This document shows positions 1-8,058 of a DNA stretch of 64,000 nucleotides, one piece after another. Source of the stretch: Flaviflexus sp. (lineage in GTDB: Bacteria; Actinomycetota; Actinomycetes; Actinomycetales; Actinomycetaceae); contig JAUNVM010000008.1 of the NCBI GenBank assembly GCA_030537635.1, positions 4,776 to 68,775 on the forward strand. The letters run 5' to 3'. Below the pieces are notes generated by a model. It searched no databases, was not told where the DNA came from, and saw only the letters and a list, made by a program, of their open reading frames with translations. Every line of letters begins with the position of its first letter. Positions within the stretch are counted from its first letter, which is position 1. Position numbers and translations under genes: made by a program.

Positions 1-492
1 AGACCGTCGAGGTCGAGATCACCGTCACCGAGCCGGCCGACCAGCCGACCGACGCCGACAAGTACGACCCCGAGCCCAACCCCGTTGAGGTCGAGGTCGG
101 CGGCACCGTCAACCCCGATGACACCATCGGCAACCTTGACGAGCTGCCCGACGGCACCACAGTCACCCTCCCGGATGACTTCAACACCGACGAGCCCGGC
201 GTCTTCCCGGTCGACGTCACCGTGACCTACCCCGATGGCTCCTCGGAGACCGTCGAGGTCGAGATCACCGTCACCGAGCCGGCCGACCAGCCGACCGACG
301 CTGACAAGTACGATCCCAAGCCGAAGCCGGTTGAGGTCGAGGTTGGCGAAGAGGTTGACCCGGAGGACACCGTCGATAACCTCGACGAGCTGCCCGACGG
401 CACCAAGGTCGACATGGATCCGGTGGATACCAGCAAGCCCGGTGTCCACACCGTTGAGGTCACCGTGACCTACCCGGATGGCTCCACCGACA
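1..492 (+). repeat. Tandem 246-bp coding repeats
   Basis: Bases 1-96 and 247-342 are nearly identical, with only scattered substitutions; the unit is 246 bp and is translated in frame as an 82-residue stalk repeat. Further copies probably lie left of the window. Such arrays often change copy number by recombination. Confidence 0.85.
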
Positions 493-674
493 CCTTCACC
501 ACCACGGTGACGGTGAAGGCGAAGCCGGCCCCGCACAAGCCGCACAAGCCCGGTTACGGAACCGACCTTCCGCACACCGGTGCTGATGTCTTCGGACTCG
601 GCCTGACCGCGGCCCTTGCGATGATGGGTGGCTTCGCTGCCATCGCCATCTCTCGGCGCCGCAGGGACAGCTAA
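1..674 (+). CDS. LPxTG-anchored surface protein with Rib-like repeats (5'-truncated by window)
   Basis: This is the C-terminal part of a cell-wall protein; the open frame enters from the left edge at base 3. It consists of tandem acidic, Thr/Val-rich beta-type repeats containing DELPDGT and VTYPDGS motifs, with a period of 246 bp (82 residues); the second copy begins near base 247. These resemble Rib/alpha-like or bacterial Ig-like stalk repeats. The end is a classical sorting signal: LPHTG, a hydrophobic stretch, and a RRRR tail, so sortase should link the protein to peptidoglycan. The first repeat has EPNP/GGTVNPDD where the second has KPKP/GEEVDPED, so the copies are diverging. The function of the missing N-terminus cannot be judged. 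Confidence is high for surface anchoring and low for ligand or role. Confidence 0.9.
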   Translation, partial: TVEVEITVTEPADQPTDADKYDPEPNPVEVEVGGTVNPDDTIGNLDELPDGTTVTLPDDFNTDEPGVFPVDVTVTYPDGSSETVEVEITVTEPADQPTDADKYDPKPKPVEVEVGEEVDPEDTVDNLDELPDGTKVDMDPVDTSKPGVHTVEVTVTYPDGSTDTFTTTVTVKAKPAPHKPHKPGYGTDLPHTGADVFGLGLTAALAMMGGFAAIAISRRRRDS

Positions 675-694
675 CAGCTGACCTAACCTAGGGA

Positions 695-728
695 GAGGGC
701 CGCAGGGAAACCTGCGGCCCTCTTCTCA
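695..728. terminator. Rho-independent-type hairpin after surface protein
   Basis: A perfect 12-bp stem (695-706 with 711-722) and a 4-base loop are followed by TTCTC. It lies 20 bases after the surface-protein stop and before the oppositely oriented PfpI-like gene, so it may serve both strands. Confidence 0.8.
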
Positions 729-772
729 CGCTCCGCGCAGCCATCGCGGCGCGATCCTGAGCTCTGGGTTCT

Positions 773-1306
773 CTATTCTGCGAACAGAGGGACAATACCG
801 TGGCAGAAGGCCTCGAGATCCCGGGGATGTCGGGAGGATGCGAGGTTGCCGTCACGGACGAATTCCTCGTCGACCCAGGTGGCTCCCGCACCCTTGAGGT
901 CGGTGGCGATCCGCGCCACCGAGGTGATGGTTCGCCCGGGCAGCACGCCGATCTCGGTAAGGATCCATGCGCCGTGGCAGATCGTGGCGACCGGCTTGTC
1001 CGCCGCGAAGAAGGCGGAGACAAAGGCTTGAGCATCCTCGTTGTCGCGGAGCTTGTCAGAGTTGAGAGTTCCGCCAGGCAGGACGACGCCGGCATATTCA
1101 GATGGTTGAGCATCCGCCAGCGTCTCGTCAACCGTGAAATCTTCGCCCCTGTCCCAGTCTCCCCTCAGCGCGGTGATAGTGCCGGGCTCGGCGGAGATCA
1201 GCACGGGGACACCCCCGGCATCCAACACCGCCTTCCAGGGGGCGGTGAGTTCTGGTTCTTCCACGCCTCGCAGGGCGAGGAAGGCAATCTTGCGACCAGA
1301 GAGCAT
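773..1306 (-). CDS. DJ-1/PfpI family protein (class I glutamine amidotransferase-like)
   Basis: A cytoplasmic protein of 177 residues with the DJ-1/PfpI fold. It shows the start MLSGRKIAFL, an early acidic residue in GVEEPEL, the PGGTLNSD segment, and the nucleophile-elbow motif VATICHGAW with the reactive Cys followed by His. Family members act as proteases, glyoxalase III/deglycase-type enzymes or stress proteins; the sequence alone does not choose between them. The ATG at 1306 is preferred because GAAGGAG lies 5-7 bases upstream; the frame stays open further upstream but that part looks non-coding. It faces the surface-protein gene and appears monocistronic. Confidence 0.85.
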   Translation of the reverse strand: MLSGRKIAFLALRGVEEPELTAPWKAVLDAGGVPVLISAEPGTITALRGDWDRGEDFTVDETLADAQPSEYAGVVLPGGTLNSDKLRDNEDAQAFVSAFFAADKPVATICHGAWILTEIGVLPGRTITSVARIATDLKGAGATWVDEEFVRDGNLASSRHPRDLEAFCHGIVPLFAE

Positions 1307-1478
1307 CTTGGCTCCTTCTCTCGTACCCACGAATCTCGCGGGTGCTGCCATGATGGGCACAGGTGGCGGATGAAGGCACGGCGAGGCCCTGCTTTCAGCT
1401 ATCCGCTCAGCACGCACACTCCTGCATTCACAGTGTGGCCGCAGACAGCTCTGCCCCTGGGGCCGAGGGATGGCTGTG

Positions 1479-2240
1479 TTATTCGGCTGGTTTGCGCGCT
1501 ACGAGGCCCACCGCATTGATGTTGTCGGCGTAGGTGCGGAAGGTTTTGCGCATGTTGAGCACGCGGGTGCGAGCAGCCTTGTTGGTGAGGAGGTTTTTGG
1601 CAAACTTGGCGGCACCAACCACGCCCTCATCGGCGATAAGGCGCTTTGGCTCTAGCAGGGCCATCGCGTTCGAGTGGGTGTCCTCGATCTCGAGTCCGGC
1701 ATCTTCGAGCAAGTCTCGCCACTCCGCCATCGTCAACGGGCGGGCGCCCACCTTGATGGCGACAGAGAGGCCTCGATGGACCGACTTCTTGATGGATTCG
1801 TCGATGTCATCGGGATGGAGGCCGAGTTCGTGAATGGCGTAGCGTCCGCCCGGGGCGAGGATGCGGGCCGCCTCCGCCACAATCTTCTTCTTCACCTCCG
1901 GCGCCATCATGGTGAGCATGGCTTCGCCGACGACCAGATCGGCGCACCCATCGGGCAGCCCGGTGTCTTGAGCATCGGCCACGACAACACGCGTGTTCTC
2001 GTGTCCGGCGAGCACCTTGGCGAGAGCAGGGGCACCCTCCGGGTTGGGATCCACCGCCGTGTAGGCGGCAGGATTGGCCGCGAGGAGAATCTGCGCGGTT
2101 CGGCCGACACCGGGCCCAAATTCGACGATCCGGTCGGCCGAGCTCGGAGCCGCGCGGTGGAGGATATGCTCGGTCATCTCAATGCCACCCGGGCGCAGGA
2201 CGCGTTTCCCGAGGCTGGCGAGAAGCCAATGCCCCTGCAT
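1479..2240 (-). CDS. Class I SAM-dependent methyltransferase
   Basis: A 253-residue soluble methyltransferase. The SAM-binding motif I is seen as VEFGPGVGRT near residue 42, followed by an acidic end of strand 2 (AVDPNPEG) and a DAQDTGLPDG motif. The substrate is unknown; the overall pattern is of the UbiE/SmtA-like small-molecule type. The ATG at 2240 follows a purine-rich GAAGAGAAGAGA. It lies 58 bases downstream of the cupin gene on the same strand, so the two probably form an operon and may act on the same compound or stress. Confidence 0.8.
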   Translation of the reverse strand: MQGHWLLASLGKRVLRPGGIEMTEHILHRAAPSSADRIVEFGPGVGRTAQILLAANPAAYTAVDPNPEGAPALAKVLAGHENTRVVVADAQDTGLPDGCADLVVGEAMLTMMAPEVKKKIVAEAARILAPGGRYAIHELGLHPDDIDESIKKSVHRGLSVAIKVGARPLTMAEWRDLLEDAGLEIEDTHSNAMALLEPKRLIADEGVVGAAKFAKNLLTNKAARTRVLNMRKTFRTYADNINAVGLVARKPAE

Positions 2241-2298
2241 TCTCTTCTCTTCGGGGCCGGAACGTTGGCCGCGCTGGGGAGGCTGCCCGCCCACGGCC

Positions 2299-2649
2299 CT
2301 ATCCGTCCTTCTCAAAGTCAGTGTCCACCAGGGTGAGCGCCATGTGGCACGGGCTCGTGGCGAGAACCGCGTGACGCTCGCCGGGAGCCAGGTAAATGAC
2401 ATCCCCCGCCACCATGGTGTGAACCGTTCCGGCAACGGTGAACTCCATATTGCCGCTCAGCAAAGTGACGACCACGGCCCGCGGGGAGGAATGCTCGGTC
2501 AGCACCTGCCCCTTGTCCATGGAAAAGAGAACGTGGCGCAAGAGCGGGTTGTTTACCACCACTCGGGAGGTCGTGGCCTCGTCAAGGATGGGCAGGGCCT
2601 CAAGGAGACCGAGTTCGGCCCGGGATTCGTTGATCGGCGTGCTTGCCAT
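2299..2649 (-). CDS. Small cupin-domain protein
   Basis: A 116-residue single-domain cupin. The conserved beta-barrel motifs are visible: HSSPRAVVVTLLSGNMEF for the first half and GDVIYLAPGERHAVLA for the second, with the metal-type His in GERH. Small cupins of this kind bind a metal or small ligand and may act as isomerases, dioxygenase-like enzymes or sensors. The start at 2649 has AAAGGA about 7 bases upstream. It is the first gene of a probable two-gene operon with the methyltransferase. No more specific function can be given. Confidence 0.8.
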   Translation of the reverse strand: MASTPINESRAELGLLEALPILDEATTSRVVVNNPLLRHVLFSMDKGQVLTEHSSPRAVVVTLLSGNMEFTVAGTVHTMVAGDVIYLAPGERHAVLATSPCHMALTLVDTDFEKDG

Positions 2650-3009
2650 GACATATCCTTTCTTAGCGTCACCTCAACCATAGTCAAGACGAAGCAAGAA
2701 TCATCGTTAAAACGGGAAAATGATTGCGGACTTATTCACGTCATGCAATCGCCTGCACTCACCCCGCCATCTCCGCATCCACATTCACTCCCCAACACCG
2801 CCGAATGTCGGAGAGACTTTTCTCTCGCTCGAGCGACTATGGCCACGCACACATCATCCTCATCGTGACGAGCACGCTCACCAGCTTGCTGGCGCTAGCA
2901 CCACACACGCCCGTCATCAGCGAAAACACCGAAATGTCCCGGCGGCGCGAACCGGTTGCGGTGCGGGCGCGCCATCTCAATACTCGTGGGCAATAACGAA
3001 GAGATCAGC
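2650..3009. other. Intergenic region, no gene seen
   Basis: This is the divergent space between the cupin gene and the phosphate permease. It is slightly A/T-richer around 2690-2730. I see no supported coding region or RNA gene; promoters of the cupin operon must lie in its left part. Confidence 0.5.
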
Positions 3010-3042
3010 ACTCACGTGGCGTTTACCCGCTGTTAACCTTGT
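3010..3042 (+). promoter_or_regulatory. Three 11-bp direct repeats resembling a PHO box
   Basis: ACTCACGTGGC, GTTTACCCGCT and GTTAACCTTGT follow each other without gaps at 3010, 3021 and 3032. Streptomyces-type PhoP boxes are tandem 11-bp units starting GTTCACC, so this is a plausible PhoP operator. It lies 78 bases before the start of a PiT-type phosphate permease, which supports the reading. Binding is inferred only. Confidence 0.5.
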
Positions 3043-3119
3043 AGCAGCATGGAATTCACCTTCCTTTGCCACGCTAGTCTCGCCGGGCAGGAGCTCGGAC
3101 CCGCATGAGAGGAGTGCCC

Positions 3120-4742
3120 GTGAGCGCTAGCCGCCCACCCAAGCCGGGGTCCATGGACCGCGCCGTCAAGATTGAGGACAGGGGATCAAACCTTCCCTGG
3201 CACCTGTCCTTCCTCACCCTTGGCGTCATTACGCTACTGCTGTTCGTCAAGTGGGGACTCGGCTACATCGGAGCCGATGCCAATGTCCCCATCTTCCTCA
3301 TTGCCACCGCCTTCGGCATTTTCATGGCCTTCAACATCGGCGGCAATGACGTGGCGAACTCGTTCGGCACCTCGGTGGGTGCCGGCACCCTGACAATCAA
3401 GCAGGCACTTCTTGTCGCCGCCGTCTTCGAGGTGTCCGGCGCCATCATTGCCGGCGGCTCGGTGACCGATACCGTGCGCAAGGGAATCGTTGATCTCAAC
3501 GCGCTGGACGTGAGTCCACACGACTTCATGCTCATCATGATGTCCGCCCTGCTGGCGGCCGCGCTGTGGCTGCTCTTCGCGACGAAGATGGGATATCCCG
3601 TCTCGACCACCCACTCGATTGTGGGCGGCATTGTCGGCGCCGCCCTCATGCTCGGCTGGCGCACCTCTGGCTCGGAAGCCCTGGCCATGGTCCAGTGGAA
3701 TAAGATCGGCCAGATTGCCGCCTCCTGGGTGCTCTCCCCCGTCCTTGGCGGCCTCTTCTCCTTTATCCTCTACCGATGGATCAAGCGGACGATCCTCCAG
3801 TACAACGACGAGGCGGATGAGGCCCTCTCGGCCCTGGCCAATGAGTGGCGTGCCCACCGGGACCGCCACAAGCAGTCCTTCGAGCGCCTGAGCGAAATCC
3901 AGCAGGTGGCCTACACCGGCGCCCTGGCTCGCGATGCTGCGGTGGTCAACCGAGAAACCTACAACATTGACGACCTCGAGTCCGACTATTACCGAGAGCT
4001 GGAAGAGCTGGACGCGAAGGCGAAGTCGATCAATGCGCACGCCGCATTGGTTAAGTGGGTGCCGGTGCTGGCCACGGCCGCCGCCGTCATCGTCTCCGCC
4101 ATGATGCTCTTCAAGGGTCTGCACAACATCGACCTCAACCTCACCCCGCTGCATGCTGGCGTCATCATCACGATGATCTCGGCCTCCGTGTGGATGTCCT
4201 CGTCGATCTTCGTCCGCTCGCTCAAGCGCAAGTCGCTGTCCCGCTCGACCTTCATTATTTTCTCGTGGATGCAGGTGTTTACGGCGGCCGGCTTTGCCTT
4301 CTCGCACGGCTCGAATGACATCGCGAATGCGATCGGTCCCTTCGCCGCCATCATCGACGTCATTCGCACTGGCGAGGTCAACGCCCAGGCCGCCGTCCCC
4401 ACCCCGGCGCTCATGGCCTTCGGCATCGCCCTCGTCACCGGTCTGTGGTTCATTGGCCGCAACGTCATTCGCACGGTGGGCACCTCGCTGACGAAGATGC
4501 ACCCCTCCTCCGGCTTTGCTGCCGAGCTTGCCGCCGCCATGGTCGTTATCGCGGCCTCCACCTTCGGCCTGCCGGTGTCCTCCACCCACATTCTCATCGG
4601 CGCCGTCCTCGGTATCGGCATGGCGAACCGGGCCACCAACTGGCGCCTCATGCGCCCGATCGGCCTCGCCTGGGTTATCACCCTGCCCTCGGCCGCCGCG
4701 CTTGCCGCCGGTTCCCTGCTCGCCCTCCGCGCCATCTTCTAA
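3120..4742 (+). CDS. PiT-family inorganic phosphate transporter
   Basis: A polytopic inner-membrane transporter of 540 residues that imports Pi (usually as a metal-phosphate complex, H+ or Na+ coupled). Both duplicated PiT signatures are present: [18 protein letters not shown] in the N-terminal half and [18 protein letters not shown] in the C-terminal half. They flank a long hydrophilic central loop, which is typical. The GTG at 3120 is chosen because GAGAGGAG ends 5 bases before it; an ATG at 3105 overlaps that ribosome site. The gene stands alone downstream of a PHO-box-like repeat array, suggesting control by phosphate starvation. Confidence 0.92.
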   Translation: MSASRPPKPGSMDRAVKIEDRGSNLPWHLSFLTLGVITLLLFVKWGLGYIGADANVPIFLIATAFGIFMAFNIGGNDVANSFGTSVGAGTLTIKQALLVAAVFEVSGAIIAGGSVTDTVRKGIVDLNALDVSPHDFMLIMMSALLAAALWLLFATKMGYPVSTTHSIVGGIVGAALMLGWRTSGSEALAMVQWNKIGQIAASWVLSPVLGGLFSFILYRWIKRTILQYNDEADEALSALANEWRAHRDRHKQSFERLSEIQQVAYTGALARDAAVVNRETYNIDDLESDYYRELEELDAKAKSINAHAALVKWVPVLATAAAVIVSAMMLFKGLHNIDLNLTPLHAGVIITMISASVWMSSSIFVRSLKRKSLSRSTFIIFSWMQVFTAAGFAFSHGSNDIANAIGPFAAIIDVIRTGEVNAQAAVPTPALMAFGIALVTGLWFIGRNVIRTVGTSLTKMHPSSGFAAELAAAMVVIAASTFGLPVSSTHILIGAVLGIGMANRATNWRLMRPIGLAWVITLPSAAALAAGSLLALRAIF

Positions 4743-4927
4743 GTCGCGCCATCTTCTCAACCCTGGACGGGGGCGAACCGTCGGTCCGCCTCCGTCCTCC
4801 CCGCCACCGGGGATTCGCCGGCGGGAGGCGTGCGGGGGAATGAGTTCGTCCGGCCCGGCACTGCCGCCTCGTCCTGCCTTCACCGCCCGCTATTTCCAGT
4901 AGGTCAAGATCCCACGACACTGAGCCC

Positions 4928-6181
4928 ATGAACCCGCAATTTGCTCGCCTTTGGCTCTCCTCGACCTGTTCGGGACTCGCCGTGTGGGCATTGCCGTTCA
5001 TTCTTGGTCTTGGGGTTGCCCGCGGCTCGTGGAGCGCCATTGTTCTTGGCTGGCTGCTCGGGATGCGCACCGTCGGCTTCCTCGTCGCCGTGCCGCTTGG
5101 CGGGGTGCTGGCTGACCAGGTCTCCCGTTCCAAAGTAACGTTCTGGGCCTCTATGCTCGCCTGCACCGGCACCGTGGCCCTCACACTCACCCTCACCACG
5201 ACCCTGCCGCTGGCCCTGCTCGCCGCGTTCACCTTTGGCCTTGGTCAGGGCGCATCCCGCCCCAGCTATCTTGCCCTCGTGCGCGAGGTTGTTGATGAGG
5301 AGCATCGGCAGCGGGCCAATGCCGCACTCACCACCTCCATTCGCCTCGCCCTGCTCCTCGGCCCCGCCATTGCCGCCCTGTCCTCTCGCCTCATCGGCGA
5401 CATTGGCCTCATCTACGCCACCGCCGGCCTGTGGCTTTTCGCCGCGGTACTTCCTCTCGGCCTTTGCTCCCACCGTTCCCCGGCTCGTGGGATTAGCCGA
5501 ATCGGCTCCGATTTTCTCCTTGGTGCGCGCGAGGCCCGACGGCACGCCTGGTTCATCGCCGGCCTGTTCTCTCTCATCGTCGTCACCACGTTTGGTTATT
5601 CGGCATCCAATGTGATTGTGCCGCTCGTCAGCCGCGAGCGCTTCGGATCCGATGCGGTGCTCACGTTCGGGCTCATGGCCTACACGGTGAGCGGTATCCT
5701 CGGCGCGCTCATCATCTCCCGGTGGAAGCAGCGAAATAGTGGGTGGTGGGCGCTGGCCGGAAACGGGGTGTATGCGCTGGCCCCACTCGCGCTGGCGGTT
5801 GCCACCGAGCCCTGGATGATCATCGCCACCTACGTCCTCGTCGGCATCGAATTCTTCAACGTGCCGTGGTTTACCGCGATCCAGCGCGAGGTGCCGGGTC
5901 ATCTCGTCGCCCGGGTGTCCTCGGTCGACTTCCTCTTCTCCTACGGCCTGGCACCCCTCGGGCTCGCGATCATTGCCCCGGCGGTCAACGCCGTTGGCGC
6001 CACCGCGGTCCTCGTCACCTGCTCGGTGGCTTGCGCGGGTGCCTCTGCTCTCGCCATGATTCCCGGGCCGAGCCGCACCTTCCGCACTCCCACCTCAAAG
6101 CGGCCCTCCGCCGTGCGGACGCATCATGGCCGGGGCACGAAGCCCCGGCCATGGCGTTCAGTGGTTAGATGCCGGCGATAA
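4928..6181 (+). CDS. Major facilitator superfamily exporter
   Basis: A 417-residue membrane protein with about 12 hydrophobic segments. The loop 2-3 motif GGVLADQVSRSK is the MFS motif A, and the profile fits the small-drug or MdfA/TetV-like proton antiporter class. The last 25 or so residues are basic and hydrophilic because the frame runs through a 12-bp GC-rich hairpin (6125-6153) and then 17 bases into the convergent ddh gene. The original C-terminus may therefore have been shorter. Substrate unknown. The preceding 185 bases after the phosphate permease hold a weak GC-rich hairpin near 4790-4830 but no gene. Confidence 0.85.
   Translation: MNPQFARLWLSSTCSGLAVWALPFILGLGVARGSWSAIVLGWLLGMRTVGFLVAVPLGGVLADQVSRSKVTFWASMLACTGTVALTLTLTTTLPLALLAAFTFGLGQGASRPSYLALVREVVDEEHRQRANAALTTSIRLALLLGPAIAALSSRLIGDIGLIYATAGLWLFAAVLPLGLCSHRSPARGISRIGSDFLLGAREARRHAWFIAGLFSLIVVTTFGYSASNVIVPLVSRERFGSDAVLTFGLMAYTVSGILGALIISRWKQRNSGWWALAGNGVYALAPLALAVATEPWMIIATYVLVGIEFFNVPWFTAIQREVPGHLVARVSSVDFLFSYGLAPLGLAIIAPAVNAVGATAVLVTCSVACAGASALAMIPGPSRTFRTPTSKRPSAVRTHHGRGTKPRPWRSVVRCRR
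6125..6153. terminator. Bidirectional hairpin between convergent MFS and ddh genes
   Basis: A perfect 12-bp stem (6125-6136 with 6142-6153) and a 5-base loop. It lies inside the final codons of the MFS gene and 12 bases past the ddh stop on the other strand. There is no clear U-tract on either side. Confidence 0.6.
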
Positions 6182-7112
6182 GCTCGTCGAGGGACTCGGC
6201 GGCCAGCAGGTACGGCGGGATCTCCAGGATCGTCACCGCGCCGGTGCGACCATCGGCGTTCATGCGGACCGCAGCGCGGGCGCAAGCCACCTGAACGGCG
6301 GCGGTGAAGTCCGGGTTCGAGGCCAGCTGGAGCCGGAACTCGATGGCCTGGCCGCCGGCCAGCTCGCTCGTCGTGATGACGCGGCCGCCGTGGGGCAGGC
6401 CGGTGTGGTTCGCCTCGAACTCCTCGTCGGAGATAAAGGTGACCGTGGTGTCATACGGCTCGAAGTAGTCGGGCATGGAGACGATTTCCTGCTCGATGCG
6501 AGCGTGATCGGCCTCGTCGGCCACGATGTAGCAGGAGCGCTTGTGCGCCTGCGGGCCGGTCTGTCCACCGTTGCCGGCAAGGGCGGCCTCGACGGCCTCA
6601 TCGGCCGGAAGCGTGTACTGGACGGCCCGGCGCACGCCCTCGATGCGGCGCAGCGCATCGGAGTGGCCCTGGGAGACTCCGTCGCCCCAGAAGGTGGTCT
6701 GGGTCGGCTCGGGAAGCACGGCGGCTCCGAGAACGCGGTTGAGGGAGAACAGGCCGGGATCCCAGCCGGTCGAAACGACCGCGAGATTGCCTCCGGAGGC
6801 TGCCGCCTCATTCATCGCCTTGACATGATCGGGGATGTGGGCGTGATTATCGTAGGTGTCCACGGTGTTGACGAGCTTGGCCAGCTTCGCGGCATGCTCG
6901 GGAATATCGGTGGCGGAACCGACGCACAGCAAAAGCACATCAACCTTATCGGCGTGCTCCGCGACGGAATCCAGTGAGAACACCTTGGCATCGGTGTCAA
7001 GCTCGGAGCGGCGGGAGAAGATCCCGTACAGCTCCATATCGGGCTGGACCTTGACGAGCCTTTCTGCGGCGCGGCCAAGGTTTCCGTATCCTGCGATTGC
7101 AACGTTGATCAT
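6165..7112 (-). CDS. ddh: meso-Diaminopimelate D-dehydrogenase
   Basis: A 315-residue cytoplasmic enzyme that reductively aminates L-tetrahydrodipicolinate with ammonia and NADPH to meso-diaminopimelate in one step (EC 1.4.1.16), for lysine and peptidoglycan synthesis. The N-terminal MINVAIAGYGNLGRA is the nucleotide-binding motif. Family-specific stretches include DTYDNH, STGWDPGLFSLNR, WGDGVSQGHSDALRRI and LPHGGRVITTSE. AGGAAA lies before the ATG. It is monocistronic, convergent with the MFS gene and divergent from the YczE-like gene. Presence of ddh is a feature of some actinobacteria and is informative for lineage. Confidence 0.95.
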   Translation of the reverse strand: MINVAIAGYGNLGRAAERLVKVQPDMELYGIFSRRSELDTDAKVFSLDSVAEHADKVDVLLLCVGSATDIPEHAAKLAKLVNTVDTYDNHAHIPDHVKAMNEAAASGGNLAVVSTGWDPGLFSLNRVLGAAVLPEPTQTTFWGDGVSQGHSDALRRIEGVRRAVQYTLPADEAVEAALAGNGGQTGPQAHKRSCYIVADEADHARIEQEIVSMPDYFEPYDTTVTFISDEEFEANHTGLPHGGRVITTSELAGGQAIEFRLQLASNPDFTAAVQVACARAAVRMNADGRTGAVTILEIPPYLLAAESLDELIAGI

Positions 7113-7201
7113 GTTGTTTCCTATCTCGGCTCCGCGGTCGGAGCCTGCCTAGTCAGAGTAAAAGACAAATGGTTCTATCCCGAAACATCGCCCCCAACTG
7201 T

Positions 7202-7238
7202 CCAGGTTCTGGATGTTCGGACAACCTGGGCGTAGGGT
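7202..7238 (+). promoter_or_regulatory. Inverted repeat over putative promoter of yczE-like gene
   Basis: CCAGGTT (7202-7208) is repeated as AACCTGG (7223-7229); the centres are 21 bases apart, two helical turns. A -10-like TAGGGT (7233-7238) follows directly. A dimeric repressor bound here could control the + strand gene; no regulator gene is adjacent. Confidence 0.35.
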
Positions 7239-7247
7239 AAAAGGGCT

Positions 7248-7922
7248 ATGTCCACCGAGATGCGCCCCAACCTATCCTGGCCCCGCCTCGCCTTTGTGTC
7301 CTTCGGGGTTGTCATCATGGCACTCGGCATCGCCCTCATCACCCTGGCCGGCCTCGGCACCTCCGCCATCTCCGCTCCCATGTGGGTGGCATCGCTCATT
7401 GGCGGCCCCTCCTTCGGGGTGTATGTCTTCCTTGTCAACTCCGCCTTCGTTGCCTTTCAGGCGCTCTTGCTGCGCGGAAAGTTCCATCCCTCCCGGCTCC
7501 TCCAGATCCCGCTCGTCGCCCTCTTTGGCTTCGGCATCGACGGGTGGATGCACGTGGTGGGTTTCATGAGCCCCACCGCCTGGATTGGGCAGCTAGCCCA
7601 GGTGCTGCTCGGGGCGTCCACGCTCGGCTTTGGCATTGCCATGCAGATCGCGCCGCGGTCGATGAATCTATCGGGCGAGGGTCTCGTTGACGCGCTCGCC
7701 TACGTCACCGGCCGGCCCTTCCCGCTCGTCAAGGTCATCTTTGACACCACCCTCGTGGCCAGCGCCATCATCCTGTCGTTTGCCTTCCTGGGCGAACTGG
7801 CCGGGGTTCGGGAGGGTACCGTGATCTCGGCCTTCCTCGTCGGTCCGGTGGTGCGCGCCTCCCGTTATCCGGTGGATCGGATGATGCGGGCGTGGCTGCG
7901 CCGCACCGAGGGCGGCCGGTAG
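7248..7922 (+). CDS. YczE/YyaS/YitT-type integral membrane protein
   Basis: A 224-residue protein with five to six hydrophobic helices. The N-terminal run FVSFGVVIMALGIALIT and GLGTSAISAPMWV match the YczE-like family, whose members occur beside regulators and transporters but whose biochemical role is unsettled. The region GEGLVDALAYVTGRPFPLVKVIFD is the second conserved block. AGGG lies just before the ATG at 7248. It stands alone, divergent from ddh. Confidence 0.7.
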   Translation: MSTEMRPNLSWPRLAFVSFGVVIMALGIALITLAGLGTSAISAPMWVASLIGGPSFGVYVFLVNSAFVAFQALLLRGKFHPSRLLQIPLVALFGFGIDGWMHVVGFMSPTAWIGQLAQVLLGASTLGFGIAMQIAPRSMNLSGEGLVDALAYVTGRPFPLVKVIFDTTLVASAIILSFAFLGELAGVREGTVISAFLVGPVVRASRYPVDRMMRAWLRRTEGGR

Positions 7923-8058
7923 CTTGGGGCCACAAACTCTGGCCCAAGGTCCCACCTTTGTGGCCGATCCAGTGGTCAAAAAGGCTGACGGGGCGACCGG
8001 GAGCCACTATATCGCCTCTCATCCCCCGTTTTCCGGGCGGCTTTCCTAGACTGGAGTC

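Noticed and set aside
3234..4883. Long open frame on the minus strand opposite the phosphate permease
   Set aside because: Its translation is Gly/Arg/Asp/His-rich low-complexity antisense of a high-GC gene; the + strand frame has full PiT signatures.
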